Positions 11,416 through 22,120 of a DNA stretch of 64,000 nt are shown here, in pieces. How positions within the stretch are numbered: position 1 is the first letter of the stretch; the number at the start of each line of letters is the position of its first letter. The stretch is from Deroplatys truncata. Lineage: Eukaryota; Arthropoda; Insecta; Mantodea; Mantidae. The notes under the pieces were generated by a model. The model saw only the letters and a program-made list of their open reading frames with translations, was not told where the DNA came from and searched no databases. The position numbers and the translations under genes were made by a program. Location: positions 111,340,350-111,404,349 of the forward strand of contig CM060979.1 in assembly GCA_030765065.1 (NCBI GenBank), written 5' to 3'.

Positions 11416-12965
11416 AAAACGCTGAGACTGTATATCCCATACTAATGTATATCGAACCCCAACTATTTGATAGCGGGATAAATAACTATTAAATTATACC
11501 AGCACCAGTAATGCGAAATCAATAGACTCATCGAATACTTTATAGTAGTATACGTCACGCTTAAGTTAATTACAAGCAGGACTATATATGTTTAATAGTG
11601 AAGGAATCTTGCCAGTTTTAAGTATGAAGAAGTATTGTAGAGAGGGAATGTACGGAAAAGATTTATGATAGACGCTTCGAGCTTTCTCTGCTCCTAGAAC
11701 ATCCGTGAAACCTTTTTGTTACCTTACCGAGATAAAAACCTTGCCGCATTCTTAAAGAATAGTAAAGAAGGTATAGATATGTTCCTAACGACGGTTGGGG
11801 TGATCGTACAAACGGTCTTGTTTTAAGGACAAAACTCAGTAGGTAGATCTTATTTTGGTAAGCCGGAACATTCTAGAAAACCTTACTTGCTTAAGGGCAC
11901 ACATGGGAGAAACTTCTAAATTCTACATTTATGAACGTATGTTTTTGCAATTTATACCTTAATTAAGAGACCAAATCATTAGCATCTATAGAAATTGTCA
12001 TTGCAATATATCCAATAGCTTTCAAGTTATTAGCTGTTTAATTATTTTAATGGTAAACAAAACTGGTCCATTCGATCAAAATATTTAAATTTTACTCATA
12101 TAAATATCTATTTGTTTCTAACGAATGTTTCAGAAAAAATGTTGAAGACTTTTTTGAGAAAAAATTATAAACTTATGAGACGCAATATTTTTCAGTAGTT
12201 TTAGTGCGTTAATTAGATATTCTAATTAATATTCCTCCAATGATAAACGATAAAGAAAAATCGCCCAACATTTTTATACTGTTTCTCTACAACATCTGAA
12301 GGAAACTGAACAAAAATTGCATCGTGTGGAACGTTTTGAACGTGCAAAAATTTAGAAAAAACAGAAAGCAAAAAAACAGCTTTGAAATTCTAAACGCCCA
12401 ATCTGGCCTTGTCCGCTGTACATTTAAATACACATGTAAAATTATTTATAATCACAAGTAATACTCACCAAATACAGATTATGAAAGTAGATGATTCATT
12501 CTTAATAATAGCACTATAATAAATGACTTATTTTTTGAAGGGTTTTACTGAATCCTGTGTACCCTTAAGCCAATGAAATGCAAGAAATGTTAAATGTTTT
12601 TGGTAAACAGCCAAAACTAAGCTAGTACATTACTGAGGAAAAAACTCACCACGTGAACGTTGAACGAACAGACTTCTTAGAAGGAAAAGACACTCACCGA
12701 AAATATCTTCAACAGCTTAACGTGTACAGGATGAGTCAAAACATAATTGTGGCATCAGGGAGCAGAATGGTGGAAAGAAGTCGACAGTCAGCAATGTTAA
12801 AATACGTAGTGATTTTAAGAGACAAACGAAGCAAGCTTATTTAACTGGAATTGCCTATACCTATCCTGAAATACGAACATAGCTCCATACTGCCGCTGAG
12901 CTACAAGAGAGGAACAACAGTTAGGAACCCATATCCACGAACCACGAGTTTCTCTTCCCTCCAAA
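11416..12965 (+). repeat. F2 interspersed repeat, copy a (split by a MITE)
   Basis: Matches two other segments (51621-52354, same strand; 33830-34722, opposite strand). Shared landmarks in order are CATACTAATGTATAT, ATGTTTAATAGTG, AAAGATTTATGATAGACGCTT, CCGGAACATTCTAGAA, CTTGCTTAA, CACGTGAACGTT, CATAATTGTG, GCAAGCTTATTTAACTGGAA and CCACGAGTTTCTCT. Nothing in it codes for a recognisable protein, so its class is unknown. It is interrupted by the TTAA element at 11895-12564. Confidence 0.7.
11895..12564. mobile_element. TTAA-flanked MITE (piggyBac-type), 670 bp
   Basis: Starts GGGCACACATGG directly after TTAA (11891-11894) and ends CCTGTGTACCC directly before TTAA (12565-12568), giving imperfect inverted ends (GGG-YACACA-KG). 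The two related F2 copies lack the insert: copy b reads GCTTAAGCCAATG (about 52070) and copy c reads the equivalent GCTTATGTCAATG. The empty site therefore shows that TTAA was duplicated on insertion, as expected of piggyBac-type transposition. The interior is AT-rich and has no coding capacity. It is not evidently derived from the piggyBac relic at 2.6-5.1 kb, whose ends differ. Confidence 0.8.
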
Positions 12966-13457
12966 CCAAATTTTTATGCAAGGTAATCATGCAGGGTCAA
13001 TCATCATTCGCTATTTATGGGACGTATAGCTTTTATAAAGCATCCATGAAGTGCGTATCTACTGGAGCGCAACGCGCGTCTGAACTTGGTTCAAGCAGAT
13101 GCATTCAAATAAGAAGAGATCGAAATTAAGAATCTGCGCAGATGCTGTAAAGAGCGAGCTATGGCTCGGTCGAAATTTCGTTAGAAATATGGAAATGGTA
13201 CTTTTTAGCAATTGTATTTTATGCATAGATACATATTAAAGTTACTTTATTGTAATTAAATATTGTAATATAGGACAAAATTCAGACAGAGGTAGCGTTC
13301 GTTACTTAATAATATGAACACCTGAATGTATCTGACTGGTTGTTTGGTAGTTGGATTTGGAACGAAAGTTAGATTAAGTACAGTAGACGAAAACTTCTAA
13401 GATAAACCGATTCTTCGTGCAAGCATTAAAATATGCAACATGATGAAAAAATTAAAT
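12966..13457. other. unassigned DNA
   Basis: No gene or repeat family recognised. The small frame ending at 13129 has no recognisable domain. Confidence 0.45.
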
Positions 13458-13695
13458 TGAGCTTTATTTATGGACGCGTCCCATTCTAATTGGGCGTGAA
13501 AGATCGGAACGTTTGCTCAGAGGCCCGTTTATCACGCTTGAGGTTCTTTTATGTGCCGTAAATTTACAGCACGGGACCACCGGCTTTATTTCCGTTCCGA
13601 AGGAAGCCATGCTAAGGATTTTTACGACCGAAAGTCCATCGCCTTCCGCCATGTTTGAACCCGCTACCTTGGGCAACAACATAATGAAGCACGAT
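13458..13695 (-). mobile_element. SINE S1, copy a
   Basis: Minus-strand copy of a tRNA-derived SINE found four times here. It keeps the body landmarks (GTGCCGTAAATTTACAGCACG, CCACCGGCTTTATTTCC and TTCCGAAGGAAGCC on the plus strand) and a box-B-like GGGTTCAAAC in the head on the minus strand. The 3' end is the family's TTTATTTATGGAC. The head is more degraded than in copy c. Confidence 0.75.
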
Positions 13696-14661
13696 ATAGT
13701 AGGTATGTTACAAATATTGTTCTATAGTGTGTGTTTTTATATTACTGGAAAGAACTAGCTGTTATAATCTGAAATAATACATTAAATCTGATTATCTATA
13801 TTTTTCCTCCAATATGTGGTATGGGAAATAGTAGTAAAAGCTAAAGTTCCATCATCTGTAGGTACTGTATTTAATACATTTTGTTGAAGTGTGGAAAGAC
13901 ATTTACTCCATTAGAATAGTAGATTGCAGTGTTGGTTAACATGCGCTGTATGTTGAAATTAACAACGAAGTTTTCGTTTTCGCAAAGAAATACTGTATAA
14001 GGCAAATATCAAAGCTGAAAACCAGGTGTTTCGTTGTTGCACAAGAGAATATAATTCTAGTTCGGAACATCCTAAGCCATATTCTATTGAACTTGTTATC
14101 ACGATTGTATCCATTGTTTAGGTTTGGCTTCACGTCTCTTCACTTTTGAGCCAGTGAATTATCGCAAAATGCAGGAGTTGCCACGAAGACAAATGTGAGT
14201 TGGGATAAAGGCACGCATTAGTAGCCACAAACTTCTAACCCATTGTATTCTCGCAGGCTTCCCACGGCCGTTCTCAGCTTCCTGATTAGGCCACGTCATA
14301 TTAGCTGCGAAATCAAGCCAGTAGTCCAAGGAAGAAGCCGAGCACAGACTACGGCCGGCATAATTCTAACAGGTGCAGACTTAACAATGCGCAACACGCG
14401 CGGTTGTAGGGGTCACATTGTTAAAAATTGCACACAGCAGAAGCAACAGGGTAGATGCTGAATGTAACCTTTCCACACAATTCACATGTTAGGTCTTATT
14501 TTTAAAATGTCGTTCTTGTTGATTAACCGAAAATGTGCAATATTCATGCAACTTTTGGGTAGCATTTCGAAATTGTATATAGCTTAGAGTTAGCCTAGGA
14601 AATGTATCAATTTCTGCTTGTTTTATGGTAACTGGTTTTATTTTTTGCCATTGACAGTTCC
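13696..14661. other. unassigned DNA
   Basis: Nothing recognised. The stretch 14240-14420 is somewhat richer in G+C than its surroundings but has no identified gene or repeat. Confidence 0.4.
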
Positions 14662-14674
14662 AGAATATTGAATA

Positions 14675-15090
14675 TACCATGGCAGTCCCGGTGATCATGT
14701 ATGCCAGCGAATCTTGGATAACAAAAGAAAACGACAAACGTAAAATTCAATCGGCGGAAATGAGATTTTTACGGAGAACTAAAAGATGCACTAGATTAGA
14801 CTTAATAAGAAATGAAACAATCAGAGATGAACTGAATATTTACAAATTATATGATAAAATTGAAGAAAATAAACATTGTTGGAAAGAGTACATGAACCGC
14901 ATGAGTGAAAAAAGAATACCATTATTAATCAATAAATATAAACCGCCAGGAAAACGAGACATCGGACGCAGAAAAAAGAGATGGGAATAAAAAAAGAATG
15001 CGAAGACGGAACAGGTGTAATACGTAATCCTTGAAGTGAAGAAGAAGAAGAAGAAGAAGAAGAAGAAGAAGAAGAAGAAGAAGAAGAAGA
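14675..15090 (+). mobile_element. 5'-truncated LINE 3' end with (GAA)n tail
   Basis: A LINE insertion bounded by a perfect 13-bp target-site duplication, AGAATATTGAATA (14662-14674 and 15091-15103). The coding part (14679-14990) has the C-terminal region of an endonuclease/reverse-transcriptase LINE protein: VIMYASESWITKEND, IQSAEMRFLRRTKR, RLDLIRNETIRDEL, then PPGKRDIGRRKKRWE and a stop. The 3' tail reads GGAACAGGTG, TAATCCTTGAAG, then about 55 bases of GAA repeat as the terminal microsatellite. I place it in an RTE-like group by resemblance only. Confidence 0.8.
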
Positions 15091-15092
15091 AG
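15036..15092 (+). repeat. (GAA)n microsatellite
   Basis: About 19 uninterrupted GAA units forming the 3' tail of the LINE insertion, bounded by its target-site duplication. It is translatable as poly-lysine, which explains an apparent Lys-rich frame; that frame is not a gene. Confidence 0.95.
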
Positions 15093-15103
15093 AATATTGA
15101 ATA

Positions 15104-16289
15104 CTTCGGAACGACGATTGAAGAGGTTTGCTTTAAAGTTAAAGACTTATGGGCACTCGTAGAATGCAGTAACTGTAATAGAAAATGGTATTATATCTTC
15201 GGTGGAAAAGCGCTGCTTCCATTTTACATATTTAACACTTTCATTACTTCACACCATTACACGTGTGATGTTGACTCGGCCGCATGGACATTCTTCTCTC
15301 TCTGTGCCGAATGTTTTACATGAGATTTGAGACTCGTACCATTCGTCTCCCTTGGTTTGCCGATACGGTACAAACCGGACATGCACCGGCCTTCATTCGC
15401 CGAAAGTCAATAGGAGTTTTGTCAATAATCACCAAGCTTATCGGCAAACTTAAGTGCATTTAAACACGAACACTTCATTCTGAAAACAGTGAAATCCAAA
15501 ATAGCATATGTTACCAAAATAAAAGCCAAAAAGGCCTGAAAAGGAAGATAGCAATTATTCATAATTCACAGATTGCACTTCAGAGAAATGACGCATATGA
15601 CGACCATGAGAGAAGACAGCAGTCCGACGTCATTAACAAGTAATCGCCATACTTTCCCAGTGTAGTGTCACTGACTTGACATTTCCTTGAGGAAATAAAT
15701 CTCTCACTTCTTCTGGAATCACGAGGAGTTACTACATCATTTCATCGCATACGGGGAGAGGCAACTTTTATAATTCCTATATATCTCCCGAAACTTTAAG
15801 TTCCGCCCATTAATGATCATATAAATTTTATTTTCTAGTGTCTGTTTTGGTAAGCGGAAGAGCACGCGAATTGACCAACATAGTCTTCCTGTGAAGAGTT
15901 TACCTATAGAGTGGCAAGAAGAAATATTGAGTAAATTCTGGAAACAGGAGGTTAGTTAGTAATTTAGCCACCCCATAATTGTTTGTAATTCCGTTTTCTG
16001 TAAGTTGATTCTTTATGTATTAAATATGCTCTGAAATAGCACTACTAAAGCATTGTGCAATTATTTACTAACAAATGTTAATGCCGGAAAAATATGCAGA
16101 AAAAGGTGGACATTTGACAGGCAAGCAGTTAACGTGGTTTCATTTCTGTCCCAAGTTCCTACCAACTCAAGCGTTCTGCGTCTCGCTCTCCATCCCAAAA
16201 AATGTTCAACTGTCACATTTTCTTTTAGGTACTGTTTAACCCAAGAGCTTTTAACAGCCGTAGAGACTCAAGTTGCTACAGTTATTTTT
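15104..16289. other. unassigned DNA
   Basis: No recognised gene, RNA or repeat. Confidence 0.45.
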
Positions 16290-17119
16290 ATTTTCTGCTA
16301 TAGTAAGTGCCGGATTGCATTCCACACAAAAATTCGAACGGAGATTTCACGGGAAATGCACTTTTGAAACTCCCCGATTAAAAAAGACAAAAATGCGCGC
16401 GTGCGTGTCTGTCTATGAACGCCATAACTCAAAAAGGGTACCGCTGAAAAACAAGTCGCTCAAGTACCAAATTGGCTTTTAAGTTCAGCATATTGCAGTG
16501 AAGCGACTCGAAAATTTTTGCGAAAATTCCCCACTTCAAATTACGCTTTACATAGTAAAATTTTCATTATTTTTTTATTTTCTGAAAAATGGCTCTAAAT
16601 ATTTTGATTAAAATACCATACGGATAAGATATCTACATGACAAATGAAATGTAGGTGGACACATCTTAAATTTTCTGGGAATAGCCTGTGAAGTCCTCTT
16701 GTATAATTCGTAATCTGTAAAGGATGGACCTACTTCTCAAAACCTATAGATCTCGTTAAAGCAACAGTTTATGTCAAAAGTTTTGTGGAAGTTGTAAGCT
16801 ACTATTCGTTTTTCCTCGTGGCCATACAAACAGCATGGGATTTCAAAGCCATTACATGGCCATAAAAATCTGACTATCGCTTTACCAACGAAATGTCTAA
16901 ATGTGTATTGAAAGTTTATCTACCAACCGACAGGGAGGAGAAGTTAGGAAGACCATGCATGAGATGGCTAGAGACCGGAACAGGTGATATCACCTAATCC
17001 TTGAAAGGAGAAGAGAAAGTTTATTTGGGTTAAAAAGAAGTAGATGGGATAAAAGGCTTTTGTAATAATATTTTGTAGACGAGTGAACAGAGAAAATCAT
17101 ATGAATGCAACACATAAGA
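16290..17119 (-). repeat. F1 repeat, minus strand, interrupted by a LINE fragment
   Basis: Reverse-strand F1: GCATTCCACACAAAAATTCG near 16317, a short GCGCGCGTGCGTGTCTGTC microsatellite site, then the rest of the family order to CAACACATAAGA at the far end before a T run. It is split at 16922-17014 by a small LINE insertion, and the F1 sequence resumes at GAAAGTTTATTTGGGTTAAA. Confidence 0.8.
16922..17014 (+). mobile_element. very short LINE 3' end insertion
   Basis: A 93-bp insert inside an F1 copy, bounded by GAAAGTTTAT-Y-T (16910-16921 and 17015-17026, one mismatch in 12). It encodes GRPCMRWLETGTGDI and has the same 3' signature as the LINE at 14.7-15.1 kb: CGGAACAGGTG then TAATCCTTGAA and GAA-rich bases. 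It is thus a severely 5'-truncated product of the same LINE family. Confidence 0.8.
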
Positions 17120-17342
17120 TTTTTTTCACCCGAAATGTTTAGATTCTTAGGTTTCTGTTTCTGAAAGTTTCTCAGCTCTGAATGAGTTTGTACTCTCAAG
17201 TTAGTTACCAGATGACACAAGGGAACATTTTCGTTTCTTTAACTTAAGGCGATAAAGGGAAATACTACCGCGAACATAATGAAACAAGAGATAAAATATG
17301 TTTAGTGATATATAACACACTAATGCGAAATTTCTTAAGTAC

Positions 17343-19460
17343 ATTATAACCAGAGACTGGAAGTTTAGGCATTATAAATAGCTAAAATAGGCAGAAAAAA
17401 GGGCATTATAAATACTAAAACAGACAATAAAAGGCAATTAAAAAGCCCATTTGTTTAATAGATTACGCTATTCAATAACTCGATCGTCATATTTTAAAGA
17501 ACTTCAAAGTTTTAAACAAAATGCTAGCGTTTTAATTAATACAAAAATGAAATATTTTTTAAAAAGGCCTGTGTATTGCAATGCTTTATTCGTTGCACAT
17601 GACAACCAAATGCTTTTTTAAGTTCTCTGGAGTCATGTTGAGTCTCCTGTCAGGTAACACATTTTTCAAATGAGAAAATGACCTCTCAACATCGACAGAG
17701 GTTATTGAAGCAAATCTAAAACGTAGCATCATTGTAGGATCCATTTCAACTGCAACAGAATTCTCACCTTGTAGAATTTTTTAAATGTTTCTAAGTTTAT
17801 CCAGATCACAATTTTTCGATAACACTTTTTTACACTTTTCGCTAACTATTGAACCCCGTTTCCCTGGTACACTGTCCAGTCTTTGTACTGCATCATCCAC
17901 AATTTTCACTGACTTCGTTAAAGGTTGTCCTCTTTCTTGAAGCTGGCAGATCACTTGTGGCAGGAACCCAAACTCGGCGCAATGAAAGTTAAGTCATTTT
18001 TCACTTCCGAAGAGTTGAGAAGTTTCTTGGCTGCTACAATTAAAGATGAAACAACTTTAGGTTGGGCCCCCCCGGCAGAGGTACATCTGGTGCAATGGAT
18101 TTAAATGTCAGGATTCCTGATGGGGCTTTCACAAAGATCTTCCTAATACTGGAAATCAAGTTGTCATCTTCCGGAAACAAGCATCGTATCTCTTCTGACA
18201 CGTTGTGAAAGCCATGTGCTACGCAGGTCACGTGAAACATGTTTAGAAATAGCACTTTTAACGCTATTGCAACCTTTTTCATATATGGTGCAGCGTTGCA
18301 GATGAAAAGTAAGTCGTTGTATTGAATCTCTTCAGGGCACAGCAACTTTAATGAACTGGTGAATAATTGCACGATAGTTGAATTGTTAACTTTCTCAAGA
18401 CACTCTGTTGTAAGCGAATGGTTTCATTGATTCGTCTTCTGTAGGATCTAATGGTCCAATAACAACATTGGCAATGAAACGACCCATAGTATCAGTTGAT
18501 TTTCGATAGAAATTCAGATCTTATTTTTCATTTTATTTTTAATGATTTTCATTGTGTCATCCTAACATTCGGTTAAGTAACATTTTCGCAAACTTGACTC
18601 GCTAGGTACAGTTTGGTTAGTACTATACTTCTGCAGAAACTGTAATAATGTAGGATTCTGTAATTTCCACAAAAAGGGATTCCGGCGCTCAGGAAAGCTT
18701 TACATAAGGTCGAATGCAAACTGGAATTTTCGACTCGATGTTGCAATTACTGTTGGAAGCAAAGAAATCTTCTTCCTAGTAGCCTTGGAAAGGCATTTTT
18801 GTGTTTGTTTGTGCCGATGTGCTGTGATATAAAATACTTCTTTTCGTAGTTCACTGACTGCTGGCATATTTTGCATGTGAATACTTTACCGTCGGTACAA
18901 AATACGTCGGATCCAAAAGTATCAACGTAACTTTGTAATTTACTGTGCAAAGAAAAACAGAATTTCGGCATCTTGTTGTTAGCTACAACAACGTCACCAT
19001 GAAAACTGAAAGAAAAGCAAAGCTAGACCCGCACTCATTATTGCCTTTTAAAATAAACACAAGCGGTACTTCAAACGCTTTCTGTTATTTATACATTTAT
19101 TTGCAGGGCAGCACTCATTGTTGCAAAGAAAATAATGAACTGAATGAAGGACGCTTATGTTGTCTGCAACTTAAAGGCAATGATATACATTCGGCGAACT
19201 AATTTTCATTGTCACGGACTAATGAAATAAAATGTACCTGAAGGAAATGTTTAATAATTAATAAATAATGAAATAAAGGCAACAAAAAGCATTTATTTCG
19301 TTAAATAAGCCTTTATATTTAAAGAGGCAGAAAAAGACAACATAAAAACGTAGCATTTCAATCACAAAGATATAATTCGTACAGATTCACTTTTAAATTG
19401 AAGATAGATTTGACACATTTTAAAAGGCACTCTGCCTAAGTTCCGGTCTCTGATTATAAC
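17343..19460 (-). mobile_element. hAT-superfamily DNA transposon, structurally complete
   Basis: The element spans 17351-19452 (2102 bp) between perfect 8-bp direct repeats ATTATAAC (17343-17350 and 19453-19460), the target duplication length typical of hAT. The left terminus reads CAGAGACTGGAAGTTTAGGC. The right terminus, reverse-complemented, reads CAGAGACCGGAACTTAGGC. A transposase relic lies inside on the minus strand. Intact ends with a decayed transposase mean it is immobile by itself but could have been moved in trans while an active relative existed. Confidence 0.92.
17586..18971 (-). pseudogene. hAT transposase (CGGBP1-like zinc-finger type) pseudogene
   Basis: The start at 18971 gives LQSYVDTFGSDVFCTDGKVF and a BED-like finger, C33-x2-C36-x14-H51-x5-H57, resembling CGGBP1 and its hAT relatives. 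The middle piece (18372-18040) has FICNAAPYM, where related enzymes have an Asp before AAPYM. The catalytic Asp is thus Asn here (codon 18295-18297). HVTCVAHGFH keeps the C-x2-H motif. The C-terminus (17720-17586) is intact: SVDVERSFSHLKNVLPDRRL, then the hAT dimerisation tail ending in MCNE and a stop. Stops and shifts separate these blocks. The span fits a protein of about 460 residues. Confidence 0.9.
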
Positions 19461-20640
19461 ATTTACTTCTAGACGGCAGACTCAACAATCTCTTTCTCAA
19501 TAATGCTTTGTTGCGAAATTTCTTGTAGTTTTCATCGTATAGCACAAATAATTGTTTCATCTAATTTACACACCTTTTGTTTTCTTTCATGCTTTAATGT
19601 TATCATTATTGAAAATACATTAGATGGTATTAGATGTAAAATGGTGGGCAAAAACTTCAATTGTTAATATTAAAATGTGTGCATCTATGCGTGTCGTTCT
19701 GGAGTAATGAAGTTCTATAATATATAGGTATGCACTTAGTTTTTTGTTATAGCTTCATTTTGAAGAACTACTTTTAGCTTTACACTACTCTCCCCTATTT
19801 CAGAGGCGGCTGAATGGATTTATCTGCAAACCTAGTTAGTCGTTAACCTTAACTTCTTATTGGAAAGGAGCTGAGTTTTCTACCGCGTAGAGTTACACAC
19901 TTTACAATAGCTTTACTGACCTAAAACTCAAACTACTTGCACAGAGCATTTCACCGTTTCACGGACGTGTTTAAAACCATTTTCAAGGGGAGTGGCGCCT
20001 CCGAAAACAACTATTTCAATTAATTACACATGTGTATCACTTTGTAACCCAAAACGATTTCACGTTCTTTGTTCTAGTTGTCTTATCAGATATCACATTT
20101 TTCATTACAGCATGCATACTGTCAAATAGGTTTTGCAGAACCGCCTAATGGGAAATATCAGTTAAGTGGAGCAAAAAAATGTAAGTACGATTCAGGAAGA
20201 AAATGGACGAAAACCAAGGTACATGCCGGCTAGTAAATGCAGCCAGAGGTTTGCTATCAGCGGATGTGATGCACACAGTGCTGCAGCCTTTTTGAAAAAT
20301 GACTGGTCTTTATCAGAACCATAGAGTGATAGATAATTTGCATTCGGATCAAAAACGGTTTGTAATGAACGATGCTCCAAAGCGCAAAGTTTTGAAATAT
20401 GTATTTTGTTTTCTGAAAATCAGAGCGTTGGACATGATATATAGTGATTAAAAACCCACAGATTTCAAGGAGAAATTAGAAAAATTAACATTGTTTTGGA
20501 CAAGATCGTACGTTTGGCAGCCTTACTCAAATTAGACAAGTGATGATCCTACCTACGAAACTCACGACAGGTAATAGCAAAGGTTGTTATTACTCCAGCC
20601 GCTCATTTCTGTTGGAAGAAACTGCCAGTTGCCGGTTTTT
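19461..20640. other. unassigned DNA
   Basis: AT-rich flank between the hAT element and the GC-rich island. No recognisable feature. A small minus-strand frame at 20192-20380 has no domain I know. Confidence 0.45.
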
Positions 20641-21060
20641 TATAGTTCCTGTTGAAGGGACCCGACCCGTGGCCTCGGCCTAAAAAGTTTCGAAACGTGG
20701 CTGCCAACATAACAACTAATGCATGCGTCATGCATGTAGGCCGGAAACAGAAATATCGAACACTGCGAGGGTTAGGGAGAGCGGGAACTGGGAAGAAGTA
20801 TGGAGGGGAAGGCAAAATTAGAAAATTTGTGTCAATAATAGGGAGTCTCACACATACACATCTGCTAGGACAGCACCTGGCTCTCCTCTCTTTCTCATTG
20901 ATCTCTCTCTTCATCCCCTCCACCGTACGAGAAACGACCGAATGTGAAACTCGGCGCGTGACGTCAGCTATCTCTGATTGGCCGAGCTCTTGTCGGAGCG
21001 TGTTCCCCAGGGTGGGGTAAGGGGTCACGAAGTTTTTCCTCCTCTTCTCCCACGGAAAGA
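20640..21060 (+). other. GC- and CpG-richer island
   Basis: Visibly richer in C+G and CpG than the rest of the window. It contains frames on both strands (20652-21020 plus, 20603-21154 minus) that overlap each other and resemble nothing; open frames are expected where stop codons become rare. It sits directly upstream of the candidate core promoter, so a regulatory role is the more likely reading. Confidence 0.5.
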
Positions 21061-21095
21061 ATAAAAGAGTACAGTTTGAGGCGAGTAGTGCTGAG
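20955..21095 (+). promoter_or_regulatory. candidate RNA polymerase II promoter
   Basis: Motifs in promoter-like order on the plus strand: a perfect palindromic CRE TGACGTCA (20959-20966), an inverted CCAAT box ATTGGC (20977-20982) and a TATA-like ATAAAAG (21061-21067). A start would be expected about 25-30 bases further on, near 21090. The cluster sits at the end of the GC-rich island. This is pattern evidence only, and no transcript is known. Confidence 0.45.
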
Positions 21096-21536
21096 TGTAG
21101 GAAGCAGTCAGATAATGTCGAGAGAGTGCAATATAATTGTTTTATAATCATCATTTCCTTTCTCTATACCCAAAACTCTGCGTTAAGGTAACGAACATGT
21201 GCTCTCAGTTTTGGAAATGCTGGTGGCGTTTTCGTGTGTAAACGGCAAAGTTCGTGACAAGTTCTAGTGACTGTGAAAGTTGAAAGTACTAACCTCATTT
21301 TTCAACTTCGACCTTTAGCGGTACAGATACATCAAAAAGTGCCTAAGCATACTCATTATAACATGGAGTGATGTATGTGTTTACTTTTGTGTAGCAGTTT
21401 TTATTAAATGTGGTTTGAGTACATTTTGGTGAAACTATTAACCGCTGCAACGGCCTCAGAATATGCGTGTGTGTGTGTTTGTGTGATGCCTGTTGCCGTG
21501 CTGCCAATTTAACGGATACATTATCGAAATTATCAA
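21090..21536 (+). other. candidate non-coding first exon (5' UTR)
   Basis: If transcription starts near 21090, the first strong splice donor downstream is CAA/GTAAGT at 21537. An alternative AAG/GTAACG lies at 21187. The interval has no long open frame, as is common for insect first exons followed by a long intron. Coding exons would lie beyond this window or are not recognisable. Confidence 0.3.
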
Positions 21537-21542
21537 GTAAGT

Positions 21543-21839
21543 GGAACGTTTTGTCTTATTTTATGTTTAGATAGTTGTTGCATATGTGTAGTAATGTTGT
21601 AATATTGTTAATAAGCATGAGCTCAGTTTTAACTGTTGTGGTGAGGTCATTTAAAGAACCTTGCACTTTAAACACATCAGCTGTGTGGCAGCGAGGTTCG
21701 AGATCATGTTTGTTGCACCAAATGGAAGCTGCATTAAGTTACAAACGAACGTTATTAAGGTGCACTGCATCTGGAGGGTATTTTTTTTTATCTAGACCCT
21801 CTTTCTACCAGTGTGCGTACAAAGGATGCTGGTGTTGTG
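21543..21839. other. unassigned DNA downstream of candidate donor
   Basis: Would be the start of an intron if the promoter is real. The frame at 21575-21859 has no recognisable domain. Confidence 0.35.
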
Positions 21840-22120
21840 TAGAGGTTGGCAACCCTTAGTGTGTCGTCATTCAAGTCTGGCCCCACAGCCTTGTGCCATG
21901 GCTGGGTTGAGGGGCGAGGGGAGGTGGGGATAACAGCCACAATAGTGAAAGGAAGGAAGGGAAGGAAAAGAGAAAAGAGAAATGAAAATAAGGGTAGGGA
22001 AGAAATGTAAGGACGGACCCCAGATTGTTATTGTGAACGGTTGTCCGTCTCTGTCTGTTTCGTGCTTCTTTCCTTCGTTGCCTCGGGTTTCTCTTGTTGT
22101 TGAGGTCCTTTAACACCAAC
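21840..22120 (-). repeat. polypurine-rich segment, possible SINE body
   Basis: A strand-asymmetric stretch, almost purely A/G at 21945-22010 on the plus strand (GAAAGGAAGGAAGGGAAGG). On the minus strand it is pyrimidine-rich like the bodies of SINEs S2 and S3. No tRNA-like head was found, so the SINE reading is weak. Confidence 0.3.

Noticed and set aside
14679..15323. Lys-rich protein spanning the GAA tract
   Set aside because: It is the GAA microsatellite tail of a LINE. The insertion boundaries are shown by the 13-bp duplication.
20603..21154. 183-residue minus-strand frame and overlapping 122-residue plus-strand frame
   Set aside because: Both lie in the GC-rich island where stops are rare, overlap each other, and contain no recognisable domain. 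The promoter reading fits the motifs better.
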